The translations under genes and the position numbers were made by a program. Positions 28,422-38,534 of a stretch of DNA of 64,000 bases are shown here, one piece after another. Within the stretch, counting starts at the first letter, position 1. Each line of letters starts with the position of its first letter. Below the pieces are notes generated by a model. That model did no database searches. It was given only the letters and a program-made list of their open reading frames with translations, and was not told where the DNA came from. The DNA comes from JAHEFT01 sp963700705. Lineage in GTDB: Bacteria; Pseudomonadota; Gammaproteobacteria; Xanthomonadales; SZUA-36. The stretch lies in assembly GCA_963700705.1 (NCBI GenBank), contig CAVOYQ010000012.1:302513-366512 (forward strand). The letters are read 5' to 3'.

Positions 28422-28910
28422 TCAGAAGTCGAGTTCCAGGTTTCGCTCAGCCACAACCACGCCGTTGGCGTCGGCGTAAAGCCAGCTTCCCGGCCTGATC
28501 GTGACGCCCGCAAAGGTCACGTTGACGTTGCGCCTTCCTTCTCCGCGTTTTTCGGTTTTTACCGGGTGGATGTTCAGCGCCTTGACGCCGAGATCAATGG
28601 TCTCGAGGATCTCGACATCACGCACGCAACCGTTGATCAGCAATCCCTGCCAGCCGTTTTCGACCGCTGCGGCGGCCAGCAGGTCACCCAGCAGCGCATG
28701 GCGCAGTGATCCGCCGCCATCCACCACCAGCACCCGGCCGGCGCCCGGTGAGCGGACGGCGTCGCCGACCAGCGAATTGTCTTCGAAACACTTGATGGTG
28801 ACGATTTCGCCGCTGAACTTTTCCTTTCCGCCAAAATCGGCGAACAGCGGTTCCAACACGGAAATTTCATCGATGAATTCATCGCAGATATCAGGGACGG
28901 ACCAGGACAT
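28422..28910 (-). CDS. rraA: RraA-family protein (ribonuclease E activity regulator)
   Basis: 162 residues. FADFGGKEKFSGEIVTIKCFEDN, VDGGGSLRHALLGD with the conserved Arg, NGWQGLLINGCVRD and DLGVKALNIHPVKTEKRG are the family hallmarks. In E. coli RraA inhibits RNase E; related proteins are 4-hydroxy-4-methyl-2-oxoglutarate aldolases, so both names are used. Length matches true RraA. Convergent with the S9 peptidase (2 bases apart). A 32-base element shared with the SDR gene lies 40 bases upstream of its start. Confidence 0.92.
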   Translation of the reverse strand: MSWSVPDICDEFIDEISVLEPLFADFGGKEKFSGEIVTIKCFEDNSLVGDAVRSPGAGRVLVVDGGGSLRHALLGDLLAAAAVENGWQGLLINGCVRDVEILETIDLGVKALNIHPVKTEKRGEGRRNVNVTFAGVTIRPGSWLYADANGVVVAERNLELDF

Positions 28911-28944
28911 GAACGGCTGCCTTTTTGTTTCGGAATTGAAGGCT

Positions 28945-28976
28945 CCATTATACGGAAGGCGGTATCAGAGGGAATT
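28945..28976. promoter_or_regulatory. Shared upstream element, copy A (upstream of rraA)
   Basis: Contains ATACGGAAGGCGGTATCA (28950-28967), identical to 30532-30549, with matching flanks CTCCA before and GGGAAT after. The core is a partial dyad, ATACnG and CnGTAT. On the rraA strand it includes TATAAT just before the gene, so it may be or overlap the rraA promoter. Confidence 0.5.
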
Positions 28977-29085
28977 TTTCAATCGGCAGAGCAGCATCAT
29001 GCTCTGACCTTTCCCCCGCAATTGATACCAAAGATATTCCGGGCGCAACAGCATGCGGCAATATGGATCAATTGACTGCTGCCGG

Positions 29086-30403
29086 TCATTGCTCCAGGGC
29101 GCCCCCGTCAATGGCCATCAAGGTCTGCAGCAGCACGTTGGCGCCATTGCCCATGTCTTCGGGGCGGGTAAATTCTTCCGGTGAGTGGCTGATGCCGCCC
29201 ACGCTGGGGACGAAGATCATTCCCACCGGCGCGATGCGGGCAATATCCTGGGCATCGTGACCAGCCCCGCTGGGCATCAGGCGGGCGCTCAGGCCCAGCT
29301 CGGCGGCAGCCTGGTCGATCAGGGCGCGGATGCGCTCATCGGTCAACGCCGGTACAGCGTCAAAATCAATAGATTGGAACGTAATGTCGGTGCCATTTCT
29401 GGCCGCGATGGCAGCAGCCTCCTGCTCGATATGCTGGAACATGGAGATGATCACGGCATCCGACAGGTCACGAATCTCCAGGCTCATGACGACCTTGCCG
29501 GGTATCACGTTGGGTGCGCCGGGCTGGGCCTGTATCCTGCCGACCGTGCCGACCTGGTTTCCCGGGGTTTGTGTAACGACCCGGTTGACGGCCTGTATCA
29601 GCTCGGCTGCGCTGAGCAGGGCATCATGGCGCATGTTCATTGGCGTCGTACCCGCATGGTTGGCCACACCGGTAATGACCACGTCCCACCACTTGATGCC
29701 AACGATGCCTGTAACCACGCCAATATCAATGTTTTCGTTTTCGAGAACGGCGCCCTGCTCGATGTGCAACTCAAGATAGGCGGCAACGTCGCCAGGTGAC
29801 CGGCGGGCTTCGGCCAGCCGCTCCGGGTTACCGCCGATGTGACGGATGCCTTCTCCCGTGGTCAGGCCACTGTGACTGACCACCTTCAATGCATCGGCGC
29901 CCAGTTGCCCGGTCATCCCGCGGCTGCCGCTGAGGCCGCCCTCTTCATCCGCAAAAACCACCACTTCCAGCGGATGACGCAGGGTCACGCCCTGTTCGTG
30001 CAACACCTGCGCCACCTCGATGGCGCCAATAACGCCGACGTCACCATCGTAGTTGCCACCGCCCGGCACGGAGTCGATATGTGAGCCGAGCATAATCGGG
30101 TGGCAGGTTTTCACTGCCTGAACGAAAACCAATAAGGTTTCCGGCGGTATCAATCGTGACCTGCAATCCCGCCTGGGACATGAGACCGGTGATGTATTCC
30201 CGCCCATCGAGGTCGGCCTGGCTGAAAGCGACGCGGCTGACACCGCCTTCAGGATTCCGGCCAAACACGGAGAGTTCCATGATGTGCTGTTCGATGCGAT
30301 CAGGCTGGACGTGCAGGTCTGGCGTTGCGCTTAATGCTGCGACCGGGAAACCCGGCAATGTGACTATGAAAGCGGACAAAAGCAGAGTGGTCTTCAGTGA
30401 CAT
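29086..30403 (-). CDS. Exported M20-family amidase (N-carbamoyl-amino-acid hydrolase/AllC type, frameshifted)
   Basis: Start ATG 30403 with signal peptide MSLKTTLLLSAFIVTLPGFP. The catalytic part has the metal ligands in MLGSHIDSVPGGGNYDGD, VVVFADEEGG, LELHIEQGAVLE, the dimer-domain motif GVANHAGTTPMNMRHDAL and SGAGHDAQDIA, all typical of the hydantoinase/carbamoylase subgroup (L-carbamoylase, allantoate or ureidoglycolate hydrolases). Frames switch near 30085-30105, within SGSENLPP. Most relatives are cytoplasmic; this one is exported. Substrate unknown, probably an N-carbamoyl or N-acyl amino acid. About 430 residues. Confidence 0.85.
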
Positions 30404-30526
30404 TGAATCTTCCCCAGGCAAGCGTTCTCAACGATACTCCAGGCGAATTTCTGAAGCAATGTACCTTCAGCCCATTGAATCAGCGAGGTGAATATGTGAC
30501 GACAGGTATTTTCGCGCGCAAAGCCT

Positions 30527-30558
30527 CCACCATACGGAAGGCGGTATCATTGGGAATC
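30527..30558. promoter_or_regulatory. Shared upstream element, copy B (upstream of the SDR gene)
   Basis: Second copy of the element at 28945-28976, in the same orientation on the plus strand: CTCCA, then ATACGGAAGGCGGTATCA (30532-30549), then GGGAAT. It lies about 30 bases before the SDR start. Two genes on opposite strands therefore share one upstream motif. Confidence 0.5.
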
Positions 30559-30580
30559 AAAGTCACGAATGGAGTTTTTC

Positions 30581-31379
30581 ATGTTCAAAGACAAGACGGT
30601 TTGGATCACCGGCGCCTCTTCCGGAATCGGCGAGGCGCTGGCCCTTCAGTTCGCTTCCGAGGGGGCCAGGATCGTACTCTCGGCGCGGCGCGAAAGCGAA
30701 CTCGAACGTGTGCGCGAAGCATGTACCGGGCAGGGCTTGCCCGTGGAAAGCGTGCTCGGTGCTGCCGCTGGACGTAACCGATTTCGATTCCATGCCGGCG
30801 GCGGTAGAGCGCGTTTGCGAAACATTCGGGCGCATCGATATGCTGATCAACAACGCGGGTATCTCCCAGCGCTCGCTGTGCGTTGATACCGACATGTCGG
30901 TTTACAGAACGATTTTCGAGGTCGACGTATTGGGCCAGATCGCCTTGACCAAGGCCGTGCTGCCCCTGATGCTGGAACAGGGCAGTGGCCACATTGCGAT
31001 CACTTCGTCGGTCGCCGGCAAGATCGGCGTTCCGCTGCGCACCGGTTATTGCGCCGCCAAGCATGCCGTCATGGGATTTTATGACGCGCTGAGGGCTGAA
31101 ACGGCCAGCAAAGGCGTCCGGGTCACGACCATCACGCCGGGTTATATCAACACCAATGTCGCGATCAATGCGTTGAACGGTGACGGCAGCACGTTCGGAC
31201 GGACCGACAAGAACATCGCCAACGGCATGGACGTGACCCGTTGCGCCCAGGTCATCATGGAGGGTTTCCGCAAGGGCACGCCTGAAATCGCCGTCGGCGA
31301 AGGCATGGAGATGAAAGCGTTGTGGCTGAAGCGGTTTTTTCCCGGGACGGTGTTCAAAAAAGTGGCCAAGATGGCCTGA
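30581..31379 (+). CDS. Short-chain dehydrogenase/reductase (frameshifted)
   Basis: Classical SDR. The first frame has the cofactor loop TGASSGIGEALA and the NADP-type Arg pair LSARRESELE. The second has NNAGISQRSL, the catalytic Ser in AITSSVAGK and YCAAKHAVMGF with Tyr and Lys. The frames join near 30755-30770. Start ATG 30581 with GGAG 7 bases upstream. It resembles DHRS7-like reductases with a C-terminal hydrophobic tail (KRFFPGTVFKKV). Substrate unknown. Confidence 0.9.
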
Positions 31380-31387
31380 AAGACCGC

Positions 31388-32281
31388 TTATTTCTGCGCC
31401 AGCAACCATTTGCGCAGGCGGTTCGAGTCGCCGAACGGCGTGAGCTTGCCGAAGGAGTTCAACAATACGATGGATACGGGCTCACCTTCTATGGTCGCCC
31501 GCATGACCAGGCAGCGTCCGGCTTCGTTGATGTAACCGGTTTTGCTCAGCGCGATGTCCCAACTCGGGTTTTTCAGCAGGCGGTTGGTGTTGTTGTAAAC
31601 CAACGGACCGCGCTTGGAGTAAGGCCTGACTTCCATTTTCTGCGTGGTGCTGGCCTGCCGGATCAGCGGATAACCGTTGGCGGCGGTGACCATCCTGGCC
31701 AGGTCTTCGGCAGTGGACAGGTTTTCCGGGTTCAATCCCGCCGGATCGGAAAAACGGCTGGAACTCATGCCAAGGCCGGCCGCTTTCCTGTTCATCGCCT
31801 CCACGAACGCCTGGGTTCCACCCGGGTAGTTTCTGCCCAGGGCCGCAGCCGCGCGGTTTTCCGAGGCCATGATCGCGATCAGCAGCATATCGCGCCGCGA
31901 CAGCGTGGCGCCGGGTTCGAGGCGGGATCCGGTCAGCTGGACCAGGTCGCGATCCGCCCTGGTCACGGTGATTTTCTCATCCAGGTCCAGGCCCGAATCG
32001 AGGACGACCATCGCGGTCATCAACTTGGTGATGGAAGCGATCGGCCGGACGGCGTTAACGTCCTTGCCGTAAATCACGTTGCCCTCGGCATCGATGACCA
32101 GCGCCGAGGCGGACTTTAACTGCGGATCCCCCTTGAGGTTGGTAAAACCCGATGCAAGCGCTTCACCGGGTTGCATCCCGGCCAGCGCCAACAACAGTAC
32201 GGATAACGTGGCTGAAAAGGTGTTCACGATCCAACGCCGCACCGGGCGCCGGGCCTGAAAGCCGGGATTATCAGACCTCAT
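31388..32281 (-). CDS. pbpG: D-alanyl-D-alanine endopeptidase (PBP7-like)
   Basis: 297 residues, periplasmic S11-family peptidase that cleaves peptidoglycan cross-links. The signal segment is VNTFSATLSVLLLALAG. The three penicillin-binding motifs are present: SITK (in RPIASITKLMTAMVV), SEN (IMASENRAAAALG) and KTG (ALSKTGYINEAGR). Length and lack of a C-terminal anchor match PbpG rather than DacA/DacC. The start at ATG 32281 overlaps the end of the amidohydrolase gene by 11 bases, so its translation is coupled to it. Confidence 0.92.
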   Translation of the reverse strand: MRSDNPGFQARRPVRRWIVNTFSATLSVLLLALAGMQPGEALASGFTNLKGDPQLKSASALVIDAEGNVIYGKDVNAVRPIASITKLMTAMVVLDSGLDLDEKITVTRADRDLVQLTGSRLEPGATLSRRDMLLIAIMASENRAAAALGRNYPGGTQAFVEAMNRKAAGLGMSSSRFSDPAGLNPENLSTAEDLARMVTAANGYPLIRQASTTQKMEVRPYSKRGPLVYNNTNRLLKNPSWDIALSKTGYINEAGRCLVMRATIEGEPVSIVLLNSFGKLTPFGDSNRLRKWLLAQK

Positions 32282-33960
32282 ACACAATTTTTCCATCCAC
32301 AATGGTCGTCAGGACCGGGATGTTCTTGATTTCGTCAGCCGGGACATCGTGCGGGTCGGCGGCCAGGATCACCAGGTCGGCCAGTTTGCCGGGCACGATG
32401 CTGCCCTTGATGTCTTCTTCCATCGAGGCATAAGCGCCGTTGATCGTGCAGATTTTCATCGCCTCGCTGACCGTGATGCGCTGGTTCGGGCCCCAGACCC
32501 TGCCTTTGAAATCCTTGCGCGTGACCATGCTCTGGATCGCCATCAGCGGCTCGAAGGGCCCGGGCGTATAGTCCGAGGCCGGCGCCACCGGGATGCCGTA
32601 GTCGAGGAACGAGCGATGCGCGAACATCCATTGCATTTTTTCGGGGCCGTAATCCACCCACTTGTTGCCGTGGTAATGGGCGTAGGTATAAAACGGCGTT
32701 GGAATGGAACCGGTGTCCTTGATTCGTCTGCAGCAGTTCCGGGTTGACCAGCGAACAGTGTTCCAGCCGGAACCTCGGGTTGGGCCCTTCCCAGCCCTGC
32801 AGGACGCGCTCATAGCTGTTCAGCGCCATGTCGATCGTGACATCGCCATTGACGTGGATGCCGATTCGCCAGCCATTCTGCACGGCATCATCGACCGCGG
32901 CGTCGATTTGCTGCCTGGTTCATGGTCAGGATGCCGTAGTCATCCGGCCTGCCGTTGAACGGCGTGCTCATGCGCATCGTGCGTTCCGAAGCCGAGCCGT
33001 CAGCCGCGTACTTGACCGCGCCGAAGCGGATCCAGTCGTCGCCGAAACCGCTGCGGATCCCGGCGGCTTTCAGGTTGGCGATACAGGGGAGACTCGCCAT
33101 ACGGCATGAACGAAATACGGGTGAGCAGTTCGCCCGCGGCCCGGGCATCCTGGTAAGCCACCAGGCTCTCGACGATAGCCCCATGCATCCGTCGTCGAAG
33201 TCATGCCGGCAGCCGCCATGGCGCGTGACATCAGCGCGACGCCCTGCTGCCGGACGGCCCGGGTGATCTCGGGCCATTCACCCGCCTTGCGGATCACGTC
33301 CAGATAGGCTTTTTCGGCCACCCACCCGGTGAGCTCGCCATTCTCCCGCCCGAAGCTTCCGCCCTGGGGATCAGGGGTATTGACGGTAATCCCGGCGACT
33401 TCCAGTCCTCTGGTGTTGACGACCGCCGTGTGCCCGCCGCGATGCTTCACGATGGCCGGCTGATCCGGTACCGCCTGGTCCAGGTCGTGACGGTTGACCG
33501 GCCGTCCCTCGATCAGTTTCGTATCGTCGTACTTGTTGCCGATGACCCACTGCCCCGGCGGCGTTACCGCGGCCTGGGCGTGCATGGCAGCCTGTATTTC
33601 GGCAATGCTGCGCAGGTTGACGTCCGCGCCGGTGACTTCACCAGCGCCGTCCGGATGGCTGTGGGCATCGATAAAGCCGGGTGTAACTGTCATCCCGGCA
33701 CCATCGATTACCCGGGTATCCGGCCCTACCAGGGATTTCAGTTCTTCGTTCGAACCCACGGCAATGATGCGGTTGCCCAGCACCGCGACCGCTTCGGCCA
33801 GGGGGCGGGAACCGTCCATCGTGTAAATCCGCGCGCTCTTGATCAACAGGTCGGCCTGGACCGGCCCGGCGCCGGTCTGAGCCTGCAAAATGGCCGCCGG
33901 GGAAAGCGCCAGGCCTGCGCCGGCCAGGCCGGAACCTGAGATGAATTTTCTTCTTTTCAT
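32271..33960 (-). CDS. Tat-exported amidohydrolase, YtcJ-like (about four frameshifts)
   Basis: The N terminus MKRRKFISGSGLAGAGLAL is a twin-arginine signal, so this is a likely client of the tatABC in this window. Next come ADLLIKSARIYTMDG and the metal site TPGFIDAHSHPD, which define the amidohydrolase-3 group. The C-terminal half has GIHVNGDVTIDMAL, FRLEHCSLVNPEL and the closing YASMEEDIKGSIVPGKLADL with VDGKIVYEV. The frame changes near 33190, 33090, 32920 and 32715; each piece is conserved, so the gene is probably intact in reality. Substrate unknown; relatives hydrolyse exocyclic amides and N-acyl compounds. It overlaps the symporter upstream by ATGA and pbpG downstream. Confidence 0.85.
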
Positions 33961-35396
33961 TTTGGGAGCCTCTGTTCAGTTTTACCCGTCATCTTACTGA
34001 CTATGATGATCAGCGCCAGGCCGACCACGAAACCCGGAATCACTTCCAGCAGATCGTAGAAATAAGGCTTCAGCCACAGCACCCACGCGACCGTCGTGAA
34101 AAACCCGCCCAGCATGCCGGCCAGCGCGCCCTGCAGGGTGGTGCCCGGATACCATGCGGCACACAACAATACCGGCCCGAAAGCCGCTCCCAGCCCCGAC
34201 CAGGCGAACAGCACAAACCAGAAAATCAGCGGGGTCTGGTTCAGGGCAAAAACGATCCCGATGACACCGATGACCACGGTGACCAGCTTGCCGCGATTGG
34301 CCAGGGACGCAGTCGCTCAGCTGCGAGCCGCGGATTTTCTGCCAGTAGTCGCGGACGACGGCGCTCGATGCCAGGATCAACAGGCTGTCCACGGTCGACA
34401 TGATCGCGGCCAGCACCACCACCATCATGATCCCGCCGAGCACCGGGTGCAGCAGCGTCGTGGAGATGACGGGTAATATGGTTTCCGGGTCTTCCAGGCC
34501 GGGAAACAGCGCGCGGCCCGCCATGCCGGTCAGCACGGCGCCGAGATCGAACAGCAGGATCACGACCACGGAGATCGCCATGGCCGGCACCAGGCTTTTC
34601 TCGGAACGCGCAGACATGAATCGCACCATCAACTGCGGAACGCCCATGAAAGGCAGGCCTACCGCCAGGAAACTCAGGATTCCGACCAGTGCCACCGTGC
34701 TTTTTCCCTCGGGGCCCCATGGCGTACAGCAAACCCGGGTCCTGGCTGTCAAGAGCGGAGAGCACCGAGGACCAGCCACCCGCGGCGTCGATCGCGATCA
34801 GGGGCACGATGATCAGCCCCAGCAGCATCAGGATTCCCTGGAACAGGTCGGTCCACGCAACCGCCTTGTAACCCCCGACCAGGGTATAGAGGATGATGAC
34901 ACCCGCACCCACCAGGACGCCGCTTGAATAATCCAGGTCGGTGAATCCCGCAAAAGCCTTCCCGGTCGCAACCATTTGCGCCGCGACGTAGGCCCCCACC
35001 ATCACGATGATGATCAGCACGCTGACTTTTCTGAGCACCTGCTTCCGGTCATCGAAACCGGGCGGTCAGCACGTCCGGCACCGTAATGGAATCGTACTCG
35101 TCGGACATGCGCTTGATCCGGCGGGACAGCAGCAACCAGGACAGCGCGATACCCACCACTTCGCCCGCCACGACCCAGAATGCCTGCGCGCCGGCCACGT
35201 AGCCCATGCCGGTCAGGCCCAGCAGCAGCCAGCCGCTTTCCCCGGTGGCATTGGTGCTGAAAGCGACCACCCAGGGCGGCAGCTTCTTGCCGGCGATGAA
35301 ATAGCCGCTCATGGAATGGGTTTCCTTGCGGCTCCAGAGCGCAAAGCCGGCGAGTACCGCCAGGTAAATGACAAAGACTATGGTGACTACCGACAT
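33957..35396 (-). CDS. Sodium:solute symporter, PutP-like (three frameshifts)
   Basis: SSS-family transporter with about 13 membrane helices. The first frame (ATG 35396, MSVVTIVFVIYLAVLAGFAL) has SGYFIAGKKLPPWVVAFSTNATGESGWLLLG, close to the PutP sodium-site helix. Then GGYKAVAWTDLFQGILML, and MSTVDSLLILASSAVVRDYW, another sodium-site signature, and a last part GAAFGPVLLCAAWYPGTT, as in proline symporters. Frames change near 35050, 34720 and 34310. It overlaps the Tat-amidohydrolase start by four bases, so transport and hydrolysis are coupled. Substrate may be an amino acid released by the amidohydrolase (inference). Confidence 0.88.
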
Positions 35397-35589
35397 GGGC
35401 AAAACTGCATACAATGACCTACCGTAATCAATTTCCCGGCAACAGTATTGCAGCAGAAACCCATATCAACAAACCCAATTACGCAAAACCGGCGACGGGG
35501 GCGCCGCGAAGTCCGGCGATTGATGGTTCGCTGTTTATCAATTTATACTTCGGAAGCGACGCCGGAGCCGCCCGCATGATGCAAAACAC

Positions 35590-36099
35590 ATGAAGCCTTT
35601 CTTCCCCTGCCTGGCACTGGCATTGATCAGTGTAACCACTGCGCTGCTCAGCGACCCCCTGGTGCGTGAACCCCTGTTCCGGATCGAAAGAAGCAAGAAT
35701 GCCAATATCATCCAGTACGACGCGCAGATCGGGCCGGACGGCAAGCTCAATTCGGAGCGGCCCATCGTTGCCTACTGGGTCCGCCTGGCTGAAGAAGGCC
35801 AGGTCAAGCCGCTTTCCTGGTTACAGAGAAAATTCGCGTTTGGTTTTGATGCGGACTACAACCCGGTCAACGACAGCGCCTCCATGGAGATGGAAGTTGA
35901 CATTGGACGGTCGATAACGGTGGTTCGTGACGGTGATAGATACCGCGCCAGGACGACCATTGGCCGCTGGGAAGCCTTTCTCGACAGGATTTACATAAAG
36001 GCGCATAAACACGGTCTGTTAATCACCGTTGAATACGTCGATGTGTTCGGCCAGGACGTGAACACCGGGGAAGAAAGATTCGAGCACTTTGTGCCCTGA
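35590..36099 (+). CDS. Exported DUF4833-family protein
   Basis: 169 residues with signal peptide MKPFFPCLALALISVTTALL. FRIERSKNANIIQYDAQIG, PIVAYWVRLAEEG, FGFDADYN and YVDVFGQDVNTG match DUF4833, an uncharacterised beta-rich exported family. No catalytic residues recognised. Convergent with ilvB, 14 bases apart. Confidence 0.8.
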   Translation: MKPFFPCLALALISVTTALLSDPLVREPLFRIERSKNANIIQYDAQIGPDGKLNSERPIVAYWVRLAEEGQVKPLSWLQRKFAFGFDADYNPVNDSASMEMEVDIGRSITVVRDGDRYRARTTIGRWEAFLDRIYIKAHKHGLLITVEYVDVFGQDVNTGEERFEHFVP

Positions 36100-36113
36100 A
36101 GGAAGGCAAGCCT

Positions 36114-37964
36114 TCAGAACATTGACGAACCGTCGACATCCTCTTCCGTGGTCCTGACCCTGCAGGGAATGAAATCGCCGGTGATCATCTGGTCATAGGA
36201 CAGGCCCGGACCCACCATGGGGTAGACCCCGGCATCCGGATCGATGATAACCTCCAGGAAGGCCGGGCCGGGAAATGCCAGCCACTCACCGATCGTCTGT
36301 TCCAGTTTCTTTCTGTCGTCCAGGCGAACGGCGTACTGGAAACCATCGGCCTCTGCCGTCTTGACGAAGTCCTTGCTGCGCAGCGACTTGTCACTGGCGG
36401 ACATGCGCCCCTCGTAGAACAGCTTTTGCCACTGCCGGACCATGCCGTCACCGAAATTGTTCAGGACCAGGACCTTTACCGGAAGCCCGTAGGTCGTGGC
36501 GGTTTCCAGTTCGCCCAGGTTCATGCGGATACTCGCATCCCCGTCGACATCGATCACCAGGTGTTCACGGGCGGCAAACTGGGCGCCGATCGCAGCCGGC
36601 AAGCCAAAACCCATCGTGCCCATGCTTCCCGAAGTCAACCACAGTCGGGCGTGCTTGAAGTCGAAATACTGGGCGGCCCACATCTGGTGCTGTCCCACGC
36701 CGGTCGTGATGATGGCGTCGCCGCCGGTAATGGTATTGATCGCCTCGATGACCGCGTAAGGCTGGATCATCTCACTGTCACGGTTATAGTTGAGGGCGTA
36801 TTTCTGTTTCAAAGCCCTGACTTCGTCATGCCAGCGGCTGAAGTTGGGGGCAACCCGGTGCCGCACTCCATACTCGTAGATTGCCGTCAAATCCGCCTTC
36901 AAAACCCCGACATGCGACCAGTCGACCATCTTCACCTTGCCGATTTCCGAGGGATCGATATCGAACTGCGCGATGTGCTTTGACCGCGGCGCAAATTTGT
37001 CCGGAAGACCGGCCACGCGGTCGTCGAAACGCGCGCCTACCGCGATCAGGAAATCACAATCCTCAACGGCGTAGTTGGCGCTGGCCAGGCCGTGCATGCC
37101 CAGCATGTGCAGCGACAGCGGCTGAGTGGTGTCAACAGCGCCAATTCCCATCAGCGTGGTGGTGACCGGAATGCCAAAGTGATCAGCCAGTCTTCTCAAC
37201 TCTTCCGTGGCGTCGCCGTTGATGACGCCGCCACCGGCATAGATCAACGGGCGTTTCGATGCCTGCAGCATGCCAAAAAAAGCCGCACACTTTTTGTCAT
37301 CCAGGTGATTTCCGCGCGCCGCGTGCAGCCGTTGCCGGTAACCCGGAACGGGCAATAAACCCTTGCCTCTGAACGTTCCGGACCAGTTCTGTACATCCTT
37401 GGGCAAATCAATGACCACCGGGCCCGGCCGGCCGGTGCGGGCGATTTCGAAGGCCGTACGCACCGTTGACTCGAGTTTCTCCGGATCGGTGACCAGGAAG
37501 GTGTGCTTGGAGACCGGCCCGAGACAGCTGCTGACCGGCGCCTCCTGGAACGCATCCGTGCCGATCGCATGGGTGGGCACCTGGCCGCAAATGACCACGA
37601 TGGGCGTGGAGTCGGCCATACAATCCCGAACCGGGGTCACGGTGTTGGTTGCGCCCGGACCGGAAGTCACCATGACGACGCCAACCCGGCCGCTTGCACG
37701 GGCATAGCCCGCCGCCATGAACCCGGCGCCCTGTTCGTTCGCCGGAACAATCAGGGGCATCGGCTCAACGCCGTCCCCGCCGGTATGTTCCTCGTTGTAA
37801 CGGAAAACCGCATCGTACGTCGGAAGAATCGCGCCGCCACTGTAACCGAAAATCACGTCGACGCCCTGGTCCGCGAGGATCTGGACGATCATCTCGGCGC
37901 CGGACATGATCCGGCCCGCGAGCGGATGGCTGACGCCGGTCAATTTTTTAGCTGCTTCTGTCAT
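36114..37964 (-). CDS. ilvB: Acetolactate synthase, large (catalytic) subunit
   Basis: 616 residues; ThDP enzyme making acetolactate or acetohydroxybutyrate, the shared step of valine, leucine and isoleucine synthesis. Catalytic Glu in VPANEQGAGFMAAGYARAS, MVTSGPGATNTVTP, PVSSCLGPVSKHTF, GSMGTMGFGLPAAIGA and the ThDP/Mg motif VDGDASIRMNLGELETA with NFGDGMVRQWQ. Start is ATG 37964 (MTEAAKKLTG). The 30 or so residues upstream in frame overlap ilvH and are not conserved in character. The regulatory subunit gene ilvH is divergent instead of downstream, which is unusual. IlvA in this window supplies 2-oxobutyrate. Confidence 0.96.
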   Translation of the reverse strand: MTEAAKKLTGVSHPLAGRIMSGAEMIVQILADQGVDVIFGYSGGAILPTYDAVFRYNEEHTGGDGVEPMPLIVPANEQGAGFMAAGYARASGRVGVVMVTSGPGATNTVTPVRDCMADSTPIVVICGQVPTHAIGTDAFQEAPVSSCLGPVSKHTFLVTDPEKLESTVRTAFEIARTGRPGPVVIDLPKDVQNWSGTFRGKGLLPVPGYRQRLHAARGNHLDDKKCAAFFGMLQASKRPLIYAGGGVINGDATEELRRLADHFGIPVTTTLMGIGAVDTTQPLSLHMLGMHGLASANYAVEDCDFLIAVGARFDDRVAGLPDKFAPRSKHIAQFDIDPSEIGKVKMVDWSHVGVLKADLTAIYEYGVRHRVAPNFSRWHDEVRALKQKYALNYNRDSEMIQPYAVIEAINTITGGDAIITTGVGQHQMWAAQYFDFKHARLWLTSGSMGTMGFGLPAAIGAQFAAREHLVIDVDGDASIRMNLGELETATTYGLPVKVLVLNNFGDGMVRQWQKLFYEGRMSASDKSLRSKDFVKTAEADGFQYAVRLDDRKKLEQTIGEWLAFPGPAFLEVIIDPDAGVYPMVGPGLSYDQMITGDFIPCRVRTTEEDVDGSSMF

Positions 37965-38033
37965 GAGAAGAAGTGTCTGACAACTGATCATCCATTGCAA
38001 TAGCCGGCGTTCTGAGCCAACATTGCATTCGTT

Positions 38034-38534
38034 ATGCGTCATATCATTTCACTGCTTTTACAGAATGAAGCCGGCGCCCTTTCCCGGGTTGCCGCGCTGT
38101 TTTCCTCACGTGGTTACAACATCGAATCACTCAACGTGGCAGCCACCGAGGACGCCGGCATTTCACGACTGACGCTGGTAACCAAGGGATCTGATGAGGT
38201 CATCCGCCAGATCAGCCAGCAACTGCTCAAACTGGTCGACGTGGTAAACCTTGCCGATATGACGCTCGACGACCATATCGAGACCGAATTACTGCTGATC
38301 AAGGTCGTGGCCCAGTCGAATGGAGAATGCAACCTGCCCGAAGTGATCGAGGCCGCAGGCGCCCGGGTGCTGGATGACAGCCCCGAGACCTACACGCTCG
38401 AGATGACCGCTTCCAGTGAGCAACTCGACGATTTCATTGCCCGGGTCGCCGACTGCTCAGAGATCCTGACCGTCGTGCGCAGCGGCGCGATGGCCATCGC
38501 CCGCGGACACACCGTGCTGGGAACAAGCTCCTGA
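38034..38534 (+). CDS. ilvH: Acetolactate synthase, small (regulatory) subunit
   Basis: 166 residues of the IlvH/IlvN type: N-terminal ACT domain (MRHIISLLLQNEAGALSRVA, SSRGYNIESLNVA) that binds valine for feedback inhibition, and the C-terminal domain (LLLIKVVAQS, CSEILTVVRSGAMAIARG). It is transcribed away from ilvB with 69 bases between the start codons, and is followed directly by the NhaC antiporter, whose frame overlaps its stop. Confidence 0.95.
   Translation: MRHIISLLLQNEAGALSRVAALFSSRGYNIESLNVAATEDAGISRLTLVTKGSDEVIRQISQQLLKLVDVVNLADMTLDDHIETELLLIKVVAQSNGECNLPEVIEAAGARVLDDSPETYTLEMTASSEQLDDFIARVADCSEILTVVRSGAMAIARGHTVLGTSS

Noticed and set aside
31420..31432. T-loop-like GGTTCGAGTC as part of a tRNA
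   Set aside because: It lies inside pbpG and no cloverleaf arms surround it.
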